From assembly GCF_016839145.1 (NCBI RefSeq), contig NZ_CP069303.1, forward strand, positions 2,294,001-2,358,000: a stretch of DNA of 64,000 nucleotides, given 5' to 3'. The notes below the pieces were generated by a model. It did not search any database. It saw nothing but the letters and a program-made list of their open reading frames with translations, and was not told the origin of the DNA. Positions 24,945 through 40,860 of this stretch are shown one piece after another; within the stretch, counting starts at the first letter, position 1, and each line of letters starts with the position of its first letter. This DNA comes from Shinella sp. PSBB067. GTDB lineage: Bacteria > Pseudomonadota > Alphaproteobacteria > Rhizobiales > Rhizobiaceae. The translations under genes and the position numbers were made by a program.

Positions 24945-26054
24945 GCGGTCGACAAATCGTTGCGGCTGGAGGTCGGGCAGGCATCGGACGATGTCTGCTT
25001 CCAGCTTGTCCAGGAAGCGGTAGCGGGACCTGTACAGCGACCGCTTGTTCGGCTTGATGCTGTCGGTGTCCCTTTGCCCGGTCGCCAGCGGCAAGGCATA
25101 GAAGTACGGGCCGTCCTCGACGCCTCCCCGGTCTTCCCATATGCGGTCGTAGTCCTGCGTCGTCGCGGGATGCCCGCCAAAGAAGGGATGCCGGTCGTAG
25201 CGCTCGCTGTCCCGCACACCGAGAAGCCGCTGCACCTGCCAGTGACGGCAGAGCATCCGGCAAAGCTCGATCAAAAGATCCCTGGGACGAAGACCGTAGG
25301 CCGCCTTGGTCAACTGGCGGTAGAGGTCCTTGGCCTCGTCGGTATTGCGTCCCTGCACCGAGCCGATCAGGCAATGAATCCCCCGCCCCCTCACGACTTC
25401 CATGAAGGAGAAGGCCAGGGAATAGGCGCGAAAGTCTTCGACGAACAGGTTGAGCGTCAGCCCGCCTTCCCGGATGAGCCAGTGCGGCTGGTCGATGACG
25501 ACGCGCAAGCCGGGGTAAATCTCGTCCAGCGACGTGATGACCAGCCGCTCGGCGACGGCGATGGGGAAAGGGCCATCCAGCAGGCCGACGATCCGGTAGT
25601 GGTCGCTTATGCACCGCAGCCGTTCCTTCACGCTCCAGCTCGCGCAGAGATAGGACCACAGCAGAGGGCCGACCACGGCCTCGGGCCGTTCCCGCGCGAT
25701 GCGTTGCAGCGCGGGCGCGCTCTGGCGAAACAACGTCGCCACCTGCGAAGCGTGACGCACGGCCGCCACCAGGAGCTGGACGCGCAGCTTGAAGTGCTCC
25801 AGGTCGCGCCTGAACGCGATGCGCGGCATTGCGCGGATGACGAGCCCCACCATCCAGAAATAGGACATGATCTTCATCTTGAGGCTGTGGGCCTCTCCGG
25901 CGTCCGGCGCCGTGGCGCCAGCCGTCTCCGCATCGAAAGGTCCGGCCCTTTCGTCACATTCCTCGTCCGAAGCGTAGAGATTGCTAAACATCGGGATAAA
26001 CACCGCGTTGCCCGAACCGCCGAAACGGAGCTTCCTGTCGGCGACGGCTGTCAC
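24942..26054 (-). CDS. DUF535 (VirK/YbjX family) protein
   Basis: A 370-aa protein with the family blocks RLRCISDHYRIV near residue 143, EGGLTLNLFVEDFRAYSLAFSF near 200, LIGSVQGRN near 237 and YGLRPRDLLIELC near 255. VirK/YbjX proteins are linked to envelope or lipid A changes and peptide resistance in enterobacteria, but their biochemistry is unknown. The start is a GTG with GGAGG just upstream; ATG at 25991 is an alternative. It follows the PKS and flippase genes in the same direction, so it may act in surface modification by the pathway product. Confidence 0.75.
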   Translation of the reverse strand: MTAVADRKLRFGGSGNAVFIPMFSNLYASDEECDERAGPFDAETAGATAPDAGEAHSLKMKIMSYFWMVGLVIRAMPRIAFRRDLEHFKLRVQLLVAAVRHASQVATLFRQSAPALQRIARERPEAVVGPLLWSYLCASWSVKERLRCISDHYRIVGLLDGPFPIAVAERLVITSLDEIYPGLRVVIDQPHWLIREGGLTLNLFVEDFRAYSLAFSFMEVVRGRGIHCLIGSVQGRNTDEAKDLYRQLTKAAYGLRPRDLLIELCRMLCRHWQVQRLLGVRDSERYDRHPFFGGHPATTQDYDRIWEDRGGVEDGPYFYALPLATGQRDTDSIKPNKRSLYRSRYRFLDKLEADIVRCLPDLQPQRFVDR

Positions 26055-26185
26055 CCGCCTCCATCCCCGGAAAGAGCGACAGCCTTTCCGCTACCCGACG
26101 ATGCTCCATGCAGGCCTCCCTTCGACGAGGTTCGAACGAACCGTATCCTGGCGTCTGCCTTGCCCATCCTGAAGTACATCTTCCG

Positions 26186-27685
26186 TCAAAGGACGACACC
26201 TCCAAGGTTGGGCAGGCTCTCCAGCGCGTAAGCAAGCAGTCTGCCTGTCGCGTAGCCGATGGGCCACAGCAACAGGATGCCCGCCTCGAAGGCGAGGCTG
26301 TTGAACTGGTACCGCCGATTGAAGTATATGATCATCGGAACCGTCGGCAATGCATGCAGTGCAATGGCCCATAGTGCGCCATCGAAGCCGAATATCCAAT
26401 AGCAAAGCGGAACGATGGTGAAGAGGCACAGCGCCTTGACGATATTGAGGATGCTGAGGTAACGCGGTTCGCCGAGCGCAAGATAGGCCAGCGAGAATAC
26501 GGTGAAGCGGGAGACCAGAAGCCCGCAGGACAGTATTTCGAGCACGGTGGCGGCGCCCATGTAGCGATCGTCGTAGAGCACGTCGATGATCGCCTCGCCG
26601 GACCCGTACAGAAGGCCGGCCCCGCCCACGAAGAACATGTCGAACGGCAGGCGGAACTTGTAATAGACGCTGCGCAGCATTTCCGGACGCTCGCGCGCCA
26701 CCTTGCTGAGCGCGGGAGAGGCGACGGACGTGAAGAGGCGGCCGCCTGCCCCCTCCAGGATGGCAACGAGACTGTATGCCAGGACGTAAAGGCCGAGGGC
26801 GGCCTGGCTGATCCAGCCGGCCAGCAGCATCCTGTCCCCGTTTGAGGCCAGCACCGACGTGGTCGACGACAGCATGATCCAGCGGCCGAAACGGAGAAGC
26901 TCTCCCGCCGCCGTGGGCTCCAGGCGGAAGCGGTTGCCCCGGCCTGCCAGATGGGTATGGCTCAAGACGGTGAGAGCGAGCGAGGAAGCCAGCGCCGAGG
27001 CGACGAAGGACCAGATCGACCGCGTGTACCAGGCAAGCAGAATGGCAACGGCAAGGCCCAGCACCTGCGCAAACATCTCGATGGCCGTCGCGCGCCCCAG
27101 ATCGAGATGGCGTGCGCAGGATATGAGCTTCGTCGACTGGAAACCGCCGATGACGGCCGTGAACGCCACGGCGATGATGATCGGCGGCAGCTCGGGCGAG
27201 GTATAGACGGACCCGGCCTTGAAGGCACCGAAGCGGTCCGCCTGCGCGATGCCGAACGCGACGGCGATGCAGGCGAGCCAGATCAGGAAGCCGCGTATCG
27301 CCTGCAGCGTCCATGCGGTATCGAGAAAATCCGGGGTGTCCCCTTTCGCGCTCTGAACGACCGCCTGGCGCAGGCCGATATCGGACAGCATGAAGATGAT
27401 GACCTGCACCATCATGGCGACGGCCATGAGACCGAACATTTCGGGAATGAGCAGCCGCGTCAGGATGAGGTTGCTCAGGATTCGCAGGAACTGGGAGGCG
27501 ACGTAGCCGCCCATGGACCATCCGGCCGCGCGCAGGACCAGGCCCCGGATGCCTTCCCAGCTCGTCGGCGCGCGGGCACTCTCGACCTCGGGCGGCGGGA
27601 GGGTATCAGAACACGGCTGACCCTGTTCCTCGTCGATCGGATACAGCTTTGCGGCGCCCCTGACGGAACGCGTGACAGACGCCAA
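26186..27685 (-). CDS. Polysaccharide flippase, Wzx/PST family
   Basis: A 499-aa polytopic membrane protein with about 12 hydrophobic segments starting near residue 50 (GWSMGGYVASQFLRILSNLILTRLL). The pattern matches PST exporters such as WzxC/ExoT. It would move lipid-linked repeat units across the inner membrane. The apparent start is TTG after GAGGGCTA; the ~50-residue hydrophilic N-terminus may be shorter in reality. It lies 40 bases after the PKS gene, so it is probably co-transcribed with it. Confidence 0.87.
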   Translation of the reverse strand: MASVTRSVRGAAKLYPIDEEQGQPCSDTLPPPEVESARAPTSWEGIRGLVLRAAGWSMGGYVASQFLRILSNLILTRLLIPEMFGLMAVAMMVQVIIFMLSDIGLRQAVVQSAKGDTPDFLDTAWTLQAIRGFLIWLACIAVAFGIAQADRFGAFKAGSVYTSPELPPIIIAVAFTAVIGGFQSTKLISCARHLDLGRATAIEMFAQVLGLAVAILLAWYTRSIWSFVASALASSLALTVLSHTHLAGRGNRFRLEPTAAGELLRFGRWIMLSSTTSVLASNGDRMLLAGWISQAALGLYVLAYSLVAILEGAGGRLFTSVASPALSKVARERPEMLRSVYYKFRLPFDMFFVGGAGLLYGSGEAIIDVLYDDRYMGAATVLEILSCGLLVSRFTVFSLAYLALGEPRYLSILNIVKALCLFTIVPLCYWIFGFDGALWAIALHALPTVPMIIYFNRRYQFNSLAFEAGILLLWPIGYATGRLLAYALESLPNLGGVVL

Positions 27686-27725
27686 TAGCCCTCTCCCTCT
27701 TCAACATCTCTGGCCCCTTTGTTTC

Positions 27726-34250
<6,525 letters not shown>

Positions 34251-34577
34251 ATTACTCAACCGCCGAACCACTGCGGATATTCTTGACGAATGACCGCCAG
34301 ACTTGCGGCTCCCTTTTGTGATCGGATCCCCAAAATGCCTGTGCGGCTGAAACAGCGCCGCAGTCTCCGATTGTGACCTGCGGGCGCGCAAGTACAATTA
34401 CCTCTTTCGGTGAGGGGAGTTAGAAGCGCCTACGCCAAAAGGAAGCCTCGGTTCGTCCCGCGCCTTCGATCAGCCGCAGCGTCTAAACCTTATGCGCAAG
34501 GTCGCGCATGTTGATCTTTCAACTGTCGGGGGATTTCATCGAAACGATCGTGTTTCAGGCTTTGGATGGTGGCGTAG
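34251..34577. promoter_or_regulatory. Divergent promoter region between PKS and NRPS genes
   Basis: 327 bases with no gene. It holds TACCTCTTTCGGTGAGGG (34398-34415), similar to TACCTCCTTTGGCGAGGG at 57316-57333, and AAGCGCCTACGCCA (34423-34436), which recurs exactly, inverted, upstream of the export gene at 55546-55559. These are candidate sites of a shared regulator. No sigma-70 promoter is clear by eye. Confidence 0.45.
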
Positions 34578-37500
34578 ATGACAAAGCTGACCTGCGTAAT
34601 GATCGGCGACGAACTGCTTCTGGCGCAATGCGGAGAAATCCTTCTTTCCCACGGGCACGCGATCGAGGCTGTCGTGACCGCCAGCCCTGCGGTTGGCACC
34701 TGGGCAAGGCAGAAGGCGATCCCCGTCCTCGATGCGGAAGGCGACCTCACCGCAAGCCTCGCCCCCTTCCGCTATGACTGGCTCTTCAGCATCGCAAATC
34801 TGAGGATCGTGCCGGAGCCCGTCTGGCGCAGCGCACGCCGCGGGGCGATCAATTTCCACGACGGCCCGCTGCCGAAGCTCGCCGGCCTCAACACGCCGAG
34901 CTGGGCGATCCTGAACGGCGCCGACCGCCACGGCGTGAGCTGGCATGCGATCACCGCCGGCATCGACGAAGGGGACATCTATGTGTCGCGCGACTTCGAC
35001 ATCGATCCCGAAGAAACGGCGCTGACGCTGAACACAAAGTGTTTCGAGGCCGGCATCGCGACGTTCGACGCCATGCTGGCCGATCTGGAATCCGGGTCGC
35101 TCGCACCGCGCCGGCAGGACATTGCCGGCCGCGCCTATTTCGGACGGAACGACCGACCCCTCGCTCTCCTGCGCCTCGACCGGCCGGCCGAAGAGCTCTC
35201 CCGCCTCGTGCGCGCCCTCGATTTCGGTCAGAACTATACGAACAGGCTGGCGCTTCCGCGACTTCGCGTCGGCGCGGACCTCTTCACCGTTTCGCGCCTG
35301 CGGGTCCTTGACGCCTGCACCGGGGAGCCGGGCACCGTCATTTCAGTCGATGCGGATGAGACGATCATCGCAACGGCGGACAGGGCAGTCGCCCTGCGCG
35401 GCGCGCGGCGCACCGACGGCGGCACCGTCCCGCTTTCCGCCGCCCTTGCCCCCGGCATGAGGCTTCCCATCCCGAGCGAGGCCGAGGTGGCCGCCCTGAC
35501 GGCCGCCATTGCCACCGTGACACCGCATGAGGCGGCCTTCCGGCAGGCGCTGGAGGCCTGCGAGGACATCGACCTCGGCGACATCAAGGCGCAAGACCCC
35601 GCCGCAACACCCGAAATCCGGACCATGCCGCTCCCGGCGCCCGATGGAATGCCCCTCGGCGAACGCATCGCCCTGCTCGGCGCGCTGCTGACCCGGCTGA
35701 CCGGCCAGAAGACGTTCGATCTCGCTTATTCCGGCAACCGCATCCGGGAGCTCTGCGCCCGCCATCCGGGGCATTTCGCAACGTCCGTCCCCCTGCGGAT
35801 CGATGTTGCCGACGGCATGACGGTCTCGGGCTTCAAGGCCACCGTGCAAGGCACGCTCGAAAGGGTGACGAGACGGATCACCTACCTGACCGACATCGTG
35901 GACCGCTATCCGCCCCTGCAGGCGCCGCGCCTCTCCATCGGCATCGCGGACGGCCCGGCCGCCGACGCGAACGCGGCGTTGGGCACCTGCGCCCTCGTCT
36001 TCGAATTCAGCCCGCAGGGCAGCCGGCTTGTCTATGACGGTACCCGCATCAGCGAGGAAAGCGTGGAGGCGCTCGCCCGCCGTTTCGCCATCCTTGCCGG
36101 CCATTTCGACGATGGCGAAGGCCTCGTCGGGCAGCTCCCGCTGCTTTCGGCGGACGAGCGCCGGGAAATTCTGCACGATGCGAACAGAACCGAACGGGAC
36201 TATGACCGCGACGCCTGCGTCCACGAGCTCATCGAGCGGCAGGTCGACCTCACGCCCGACACGCCCGCCCTTTGCTTCGGCGCGCAGACCCTCACCTACC
36301 GCCAGATGGACGAGCGGGCGAACCGCATGGCGCGCGCGCTGGTCAGGCGCGGCGTCGGGCCGGACGTTCTGGTCGGGCTGCACCTGCCGCGCTCGCTCGA
36401 CCTGGTGGTGGGCGCGCTCGCGATCCAGAAGGCCGGCGGGGCCTATGTGCCCCTCGACCCCGATTTCCCGGCGGAACGGCTTGCCTTCATGGCACGCGAT
36501 TCCGGCGCCAGGTTCGTGCTGACAGGAAGCGATCAATCCGGCTTCGCTGGGCTTGCCGGCGTGGAGACGCTCGCCATCGCGGATGTCCTGGCGCAGGAGC
36601 CCGAGGGCGAGCGTCTCTCGCACCGCAGCGCGCCGGAAAACCTTGCCTATGTGATCTATACATCGGGCTCGACGGGGCAGCCGAAGGGCGTGATGGTCGA
36701 GCATCGCAACGTCGTCAATTTCTTCGCCGGCATGGACGAGCGCATCCCGAGGAGCGCGGAGGCGCAGGACGTCTGGCTCGCCGTCACCAGCCTCTCCTTC
36801 GACATTTCCGTCCTGGAGCTTTTCTGGACGCTGGCGCGCGGCTTCAAGGTCGTCATCCATGTCAATCAGGCGAGCCTTGCCAAGGCGCACACATCGCGCA
36901 CCGCCAGCGGCAAGCCGATGGATTTCGGCCTCTTCTACTGGGGCAACGATGCCGGCGCAGGCCCGGCAAAATACCGGCTCCTGCTCGAGGGCGCGAAATT
37001 CGCCGACCGCAACGGCTTCCAGTCCCTGTGGACGCCCGAACGGCATTTCCATGCCTTCGGCGGCCCCTATCCGAACCCCTCCGTCACCGGCGCGGCCGTG
37101 GCGGCGGTGACGAGCAGCCTCTCGATCCGGGCCGGAAGCTGCGTGCTGCCGCTGCATCATCCCCTGCGCGTCGCCGAGGAATGGGCGGTCATCGACAATA
37201 TCAGCAATGGCCGTGCCGCCATCGCCTTTGCCTCCGGCTGGATGCCCGAGGACTTTGTCCTGCGCCCCGAGAATGCCCCGCCCCACAACAAGGCGAGCAT
37301 GGTCCGGGACATCGAGACGGTCCGCAAACTGTGGCGCGGCGAAAGCGTCGAGTTCGATTTCGGGGCGGGGCGCGTCGGGGTCGTCACCCAGCCGCGGCCC
37401 GTGCAGAAGGAACTGCCGGTCTGGCTGACGACGGCGGGCAATCCCGAGACCTATCGCGAAGCCGCGCGCCTCGGCGCCAATGTGCTGACGCATCTCCTCG

Positions 37501-39194
37501 GCCAGTCCATAGACGAACTGGAGGAGAAGATCCGCATCTACAGGCAGACGCTGGCGGAAACCGGGCGCGACCCGCGTGACCACACCGTCACCGTCATGCT
37601 GCATACGCTGCTTGGCGAGGACCGCGAGGAGGTGCGCGCTCTCGCGCGTGAACCGATGAAGGACTACCTGCGCAGCGCGGCGGCCCTCATCAAGCAATAT
37701 GCCTGGGCCTTCCCCGCCTTCAAGAAGCCGCAGGGCATCTCGCAGCCGATGGACATCGACCTGCAATCGCTGGCGCCGGACGAAATGGACGCCATCCTCG
37801 AATTCGCCTTCCTGCGTTACTTCGAGGACAGCGGCCTGTTCGGCACGGTGGCCGACGCGAAGGCGCGCATCGAGCGGCTGGCCGCCATCGGCGTGGATGA
37901 CGTCGCCTGCCTGATCGACTTCGGCCTGTCGTCCGACATCGTGCTCGAACGGCTGGAACCGCTCGCTAAGCTCGTCGGGCAGGTGCGCGCACCCGTCCCC
38001 GAAGAGGCCGGCGACGATTTCAGCCTGACAACGCAGATCGACCGGCATGGCGTGACGCATCTACAATGCACGCCCTCCATGGTGCGCATGTTCATGGTCA
38101 CACCGGAGGATCGCAAGGCGCTCGGAGCGGTCAGGCATATGTTCATCGGCGGCGAGGCCTTGCCCGGATCGCTCCTTGCCGAGCTTTCGCGCGTCACCGA
38201 TGCCAGCGTCGAGAACATGTACGGCCCGACGGAGACGACCATATGGTCCTCCACATGCACCGCCGCCCCGACGGACGGCGTGGTACCGCTCGGCCGCCCG
38301 ATCGCCAACACCCGGCTCTACGTTCTGGACGAGGCGCTGGAGCCCGTTCCCCCCGGCACGCCGGGAGAACTGTATATCGGCGGCGACGGCGTCGCGCGCG
38401 GCTACCTGCACCGCGAGGAATTGACCGCCGAGCGCTTCCTGCCGAACCCCTTCGCATCGGGCCGGATCTACCGCACGGGCGACCTCGTTCGCTTGACCGC
38501 ACAGGGCGAATTTCAGTTCCTCGGCCGGGCGGATCACCAGGTCAAGGTGCGCGGCTACCGGATAGAACTCGGGGAGATCGAGGCGAAGATCGCGGCCTTC
38601 CCCGGCGTTCTCGAAGCGGTGGCGATATCGCGCGAGGACAAGGCCGGCGACGTGCGCATCGTGGCCTACATGCGCACGGCGGCAGCCGTCGATGACGCGG
38701 CCCTGCGGCAGCATCTGGCGACGGTGCTGCCGGATTACATGATCCCCGGCCACTTCGTCACGCTCGCCGAATTCCCGCTGACCCCAAACGCCAAGGTGGA
38801 CCGCAAGCGGCTTCCAAGGCCCGAGGAGGCCAGGAAACCCCACGTCGCCGAGGCCTTCGTCGCACCCGCCGATGCGCTCCAGCAGACGATTGCCGAGACG
38901 TTCCGCCGGGCGCTCGGGCTCGACCGCGTCGGCATCTTCGACAGTTTCTTCGCGCTGGGAGGGCATTCGCTGCTCGCCGTCCAGGTGCATCGCGAGTTGA
39001 AGGCCGGCCTCGCGCCCGACCTGACCATCACCGACATCTTCCGCTTCCCGACGGTTTCGGCGCTCGCGGGCCATCTTTCCGACCGCGGCAAGGCCAGCGC
39101 GGAACTCAGCAAGGTCGCGGACCGCGCCGCCATGCGCCGCAACGCGCTTGGACAGCGCCGGGCAGACCTGCAGCGCGTGCGCGATACGGTGTGA
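34578..39194 (+). CDS. NRPS: formyltransferase, partial C, A domain (Gly code) with inserted luciferase-like monooxygenase, PCP
   Basis: A 1538-aa initiation module. Residues 1-240 are a formyltransferase domain with the Asn92/His94/Asp130 set (INFHDGPLPK, AGIDEGD). Residues 355-510 look like the C-terminal half of a condensation domain without HHxxxDG. The A domain (about 545-1410) has YTSGSTGQPKG and YGPTETT but is split at about 765-1140 by an FMN/luciferase-like monooxygenase (FGLFYWGN, WTPERHFHAFGG, GRAAIAFASGW). The specificity residues read D742 I743 L746 Q1163 F1189 G1191 M1214 I1222 W1223 K1406, close to the glycine code DILQLGLIWK. PCP Ser1464 is in LGGHSLL. The domain order suggests N-formyl-glycyl thioester made and oxidised on this protein, then passed to the PKS. 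There is no TE. Confidence 0.92.
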   Translation: MTKLTCVMIGDELLLAQCGEILLSHGHAIEAVVTASPAVGTWARQKAIPVLDAEGDLTASLAPFRYDWLFSIANLRIVPEPVWRSARRGAINFHDGPLPKLAGLNTPSWAILNGADRHGVSWHAITAGIDEGDIYVSRDFDIDPEETALTLNTKCFEAGIATFDAMLADLESGSLAPRRQDIAGRAYFGRNDRPLALLRLDRPAEELSRLVRALDFGQNYTNRLALPRLRVGADLFTVSRLRVLDACTGEPGTVISVDADETIIATADRAVALRGARRTDGGTVPLSAALAPGMRLPIPSEAEVAALTAAIATVTPHEAAFRQALEACEDIDLGDIKAQDPAATPEIRTMPLPAPDGMPLGERIALLGALLTRLTGQKTFDLAYSGNRIRELCARHPGHFATSVPLRIDVADGMTVSGFKATVQGTLERVTRRITYLTDIVDRYPPLQAPRLSIGIADGPAADANAALGTCALVFEFSPQGSRLVYDGTRISEESVEALARRFAILAGHFDDGEGLVGQLPLLSADERREILHDANRTERDYDRDACVHELIERQVDLTPDTPALCFGAQTLTYRQMDERANRMARALVRRGVGPDVLVGLHLPRSLDLVVGALAIQKAGGAYVPLDPDFPAERLAFMARDSGARFVLTGSDQSGFAGLAGVETLAIADVLAQEPEGERLSHRSAPENLAYVIYTSGSTGQPKGVMVEHRNVVNFFAGMDERIPRSAEAQDVWLAVTSLSFDISVLELFWTLARGFKVVIHVNQASLAKAHTSRTASGKPMDFGLFYWGNDAGAGPAKYRLLLEGAKFADRNGFQSLWTPERHFHAFGGPYPNPSVTGAAVAAVTSSLSIRAGSCVLPLHHPLRVAEEWAVIDNISNGRAAIAFASGWMPEDFVLRPENAPPHNKASMVRDIETVRKLWRGESVEFDFGAGRVGVVTQPRPVQKELPVWLTTAGNPETYREAARLGANVLTHLLGQSIDELEEKIRIYRQTLAETGRDPRDHTVTVMLHTLLGEDREEVRALAREPMKDYLRSAAALIKQYAWAFPAFKKPQGISQPMDIDLQSLAPDEMDAILEFAFLRYFEDSGLFGTVADAKARIERLAAIGVDDVACLIDFGLSSDIVLERLEPLAKLVGQVRAPVPEEAGDDFSLTTQIDRHGVTHLQCTPSMVRMFMVTPEDRKALGAVRHMFIGGEALPGSLLAELSRVTDASVENMYGPTETTIWSSTCTAAPTDGVVPLGRPIANTRLYVLDEALEPVPPGTPGELYIGGDGVARGYLHREELTAERFLPNPFASGRIYRTGDLVRLTAQGEFQFLGRADHQVKVRGYRIELGEIEAKIAAFPGVLEAVAISREDKAGDVRIVAYMRTAAAVDDAALRQHLATVLPDYMIPGHFVTLAEFPLTPNAKVDRKRLPRPEEARKPHVAEAFVAPADALQQTIAETFRRALGLDRVGIFDSFFALGGHSLLAVQVHRELKAGLAPDLTITDIFRFPTVSALAGHLSDRGKASAELSKVADRAAMRRNALGQRRADLQRVRDTV

Positions 39195-39195
39195 C

Positions 39196-39876
39196 ATGCT
39201 GCTGGAAGGTCTGTTCGCGGCGGGGATTCGCACGAGCGAGAGCATGATCGCCGGCCAGAGCGCAGCCTTGCATCCGGAAGAAGCGGCGGCCGTTGCCGTC
39301 GCCGTGGCGAACCGGCGGCGCGAATTTTCCGCCGGCCGCGCCTGTGCCCGAAATGCCATGGAGCGATTGGGGCTGCCGGCGCTTGCGTTGCCGATGGGGA
39401 GCGACCGCGCGCCCGTATGGCCGCAGGGGCTTGTCGGCACGATCAGCCATGACCGCACCCATTGCGCCGCAGCCGTCGCCTTGAGATCCGACGGCTTCCT
39501 CGCCCTCGGCCTCGACATCGAGGAAGCCGAACCGGTTGAGGAAGGCCTTGCGGACGACATCTGCACCGCCGGCGAACGCGACTGGCTTGCGCGGCAACCG
39601 GCAGGGCACCGTGGACTGCTGCTCAAGGCGATCTTCAGCGCGAAGGAATGCGCCTACAAATGCCAGTATCCGCTGAGCGGGACGTTGCTGGATTTTCAGG
39701 ATCTTTCGCTCGATCTGGATATGGCGGGAGAGCGCTTCACTGCGCAATTCCTGAAGGATGCCCTTCCCTTCGGATGCGGCGATCGCCTTGCCGGACGCAT
39801 CCGCCTGAGACACGGCCATATCGTCTCGGCCATGTCCATCCGGGACGATGGAAGGGATCGCGCTGTTCCCGTCTAG
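39196..39876 (+). CDS. 4'-phosphopantetheinyl transferase (EntD/PcpS-like)
   Basis: A 226-aa Sfp/EntD-type transferase. The two signature blocks are present: GLDIEEAEP (about 110) and FSAKECAYK (about 155), plus RREFSAGRACAR near 40. It transfers phosphopantetheine from CoA to the carrier-protein serines of the NRPS and PKS. The ATG is one base after the NRPS stop, so it is translationally linked to its substrate. Its 3' end overlaps the convergent WecG/TagA gene by four bases. Confidence 0.92.
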   Translation: MLLEGLFAAGIRTSESMIAGQSAALHPEEAAAVAVAVANRRREFSAGRACARNAMERLGLPALALPMGSDRAPVWPQGLVGTISHDRTHCAAAVALRSDGFLALGLDIEEAEPVEEGLADDICTAGERDWLARQPAGHRGLLLKAIFSAKECAYKCQYPLSGTLLDFQDLSLDLDMAGERFTAQFLKDALPFGCGDRLAGRIRLRHGHIVSAMSIRDDGRDRAVPV

Positions 39877-40667
39877 CCCGGCCGCTTCTGCCGCCCGGAG
39901 ATCTCGCCCGAGAACAGCAACAGCAGCGGCAGCACCGACGAGGCGTAGCGATGCCAGAGCCGCCTCGGGTCGGACGACAGCCTGTGCAGCCATTCAAGGC
40001 CCGCACGGCGCATCCAGGACGGCGCGCGCTTCTTGGCTCCGACCAGGAATTCCAGCGCGGCGCCGACGCAGAACGCCGTTCCGCTTGCCTGGGCATGCAG
40101 GGTCAGCGCAGACGCGATCCTCTCCGATTGCGGCGAGCCGATGCAGATGAAGATGAACCGCGCCCTTTCCTTGGCGACGAACTCCACGCAATCGCGCAAC
40201 GCCTGCTCGTTGGAAAGGACATCGGGCGGCGGCACGAAGGCGCAAAACCGGACGGCCGGATAAGACCGCTCCAGGGACCGCACCAGCGCCTGGTTGGCAG
40301 CGATCACGCTGATGACATCGCCGCTCTGGATGACCGACTGGAACAGGGCCACGGTCAGGTCGGAGCCCGTCACCAGCGGCAACCGTACGGAGGCAAGGCG
40401 GGCGAGCGTCGCGATCGGCCGGCTGTCGCACAGCGACAGCCACGCCTTGTTGTAGTGCCGCGCCAGCGTGTGGTCCTTGTTGAGCCGGACGACATGATCG
40501 ACATTCGGCGTCACCACGTAGCGGAACCGCACGCCCGGACCGGATGCCTTGAGCAGGTCCACCACGTTTTCGGGGGTCAACGCGTCGAAAGGCGCGCCGA
40601 GAAACGCCGTACGGCTTCGATTGCCGGAAGGCACCATGACAGGCGGCTGCGTCTCTGCGATTGCCAT
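39873..40667 (-). CDS. WecG/TagA/CpsF family glycosyltransferase
   Basis: A 264-aa protein with the family motifs YVVTPNVDHVVRLNKD (about 50-65), CDSRPIATLARL (about 80) and GSDLTVALF (about 100), followed by FICIGSPQSERIA and FCVGAALEFLVGAKKRAP. Members transfer a sugar such as N-acetylmannosamine or its uronic acid to a lipid-linked intermediate, early in polysaccharide assembly. Transcribed opposite to the PPTase and divergent from the GT2 gene at 40861. Confidence 0.88.
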   Translation of the reverse strand: MAIAETQPPVMVPSGNRSRTAFLGAPFDALTPENVVDLLKASGPGVRFRYVVTPNVDHVVRLNKDHTLARHYNKAWLSLCDSRPIATLARLASVRLPLVTGSDLTVALFQSVIQSGDVISVIAANQALVRSLERSYPAVRFCAFVPPPDVLSNEQALRDCVEFVAKERARFIFICIGSPQSERIASALTLHAQASGTAFCVGAALEFLVGAKKRAPSWMRRAGLEWLHRLSSDPRRLWHRYASSVLPLLLLFSGEISGRQKRPG

Positions 40668-40860
40668 CGAACCAGACTCCCTGACTGACGGAAAAGTCTA
40701 GCTCCGGCCGGTTCCGGCTCAATTCTCCCCATGCGCATCAAAACGGGTTAGCAGGCCGCAATATCGGCAGGCACCGGCAAGAAAGCACTAGCGCCCCTTC
40801 AACCGAAGGTCTTAGCCGGGCGTCTTGAGGTGTAATTTAGGTTCCCTTTACATTAATCCC

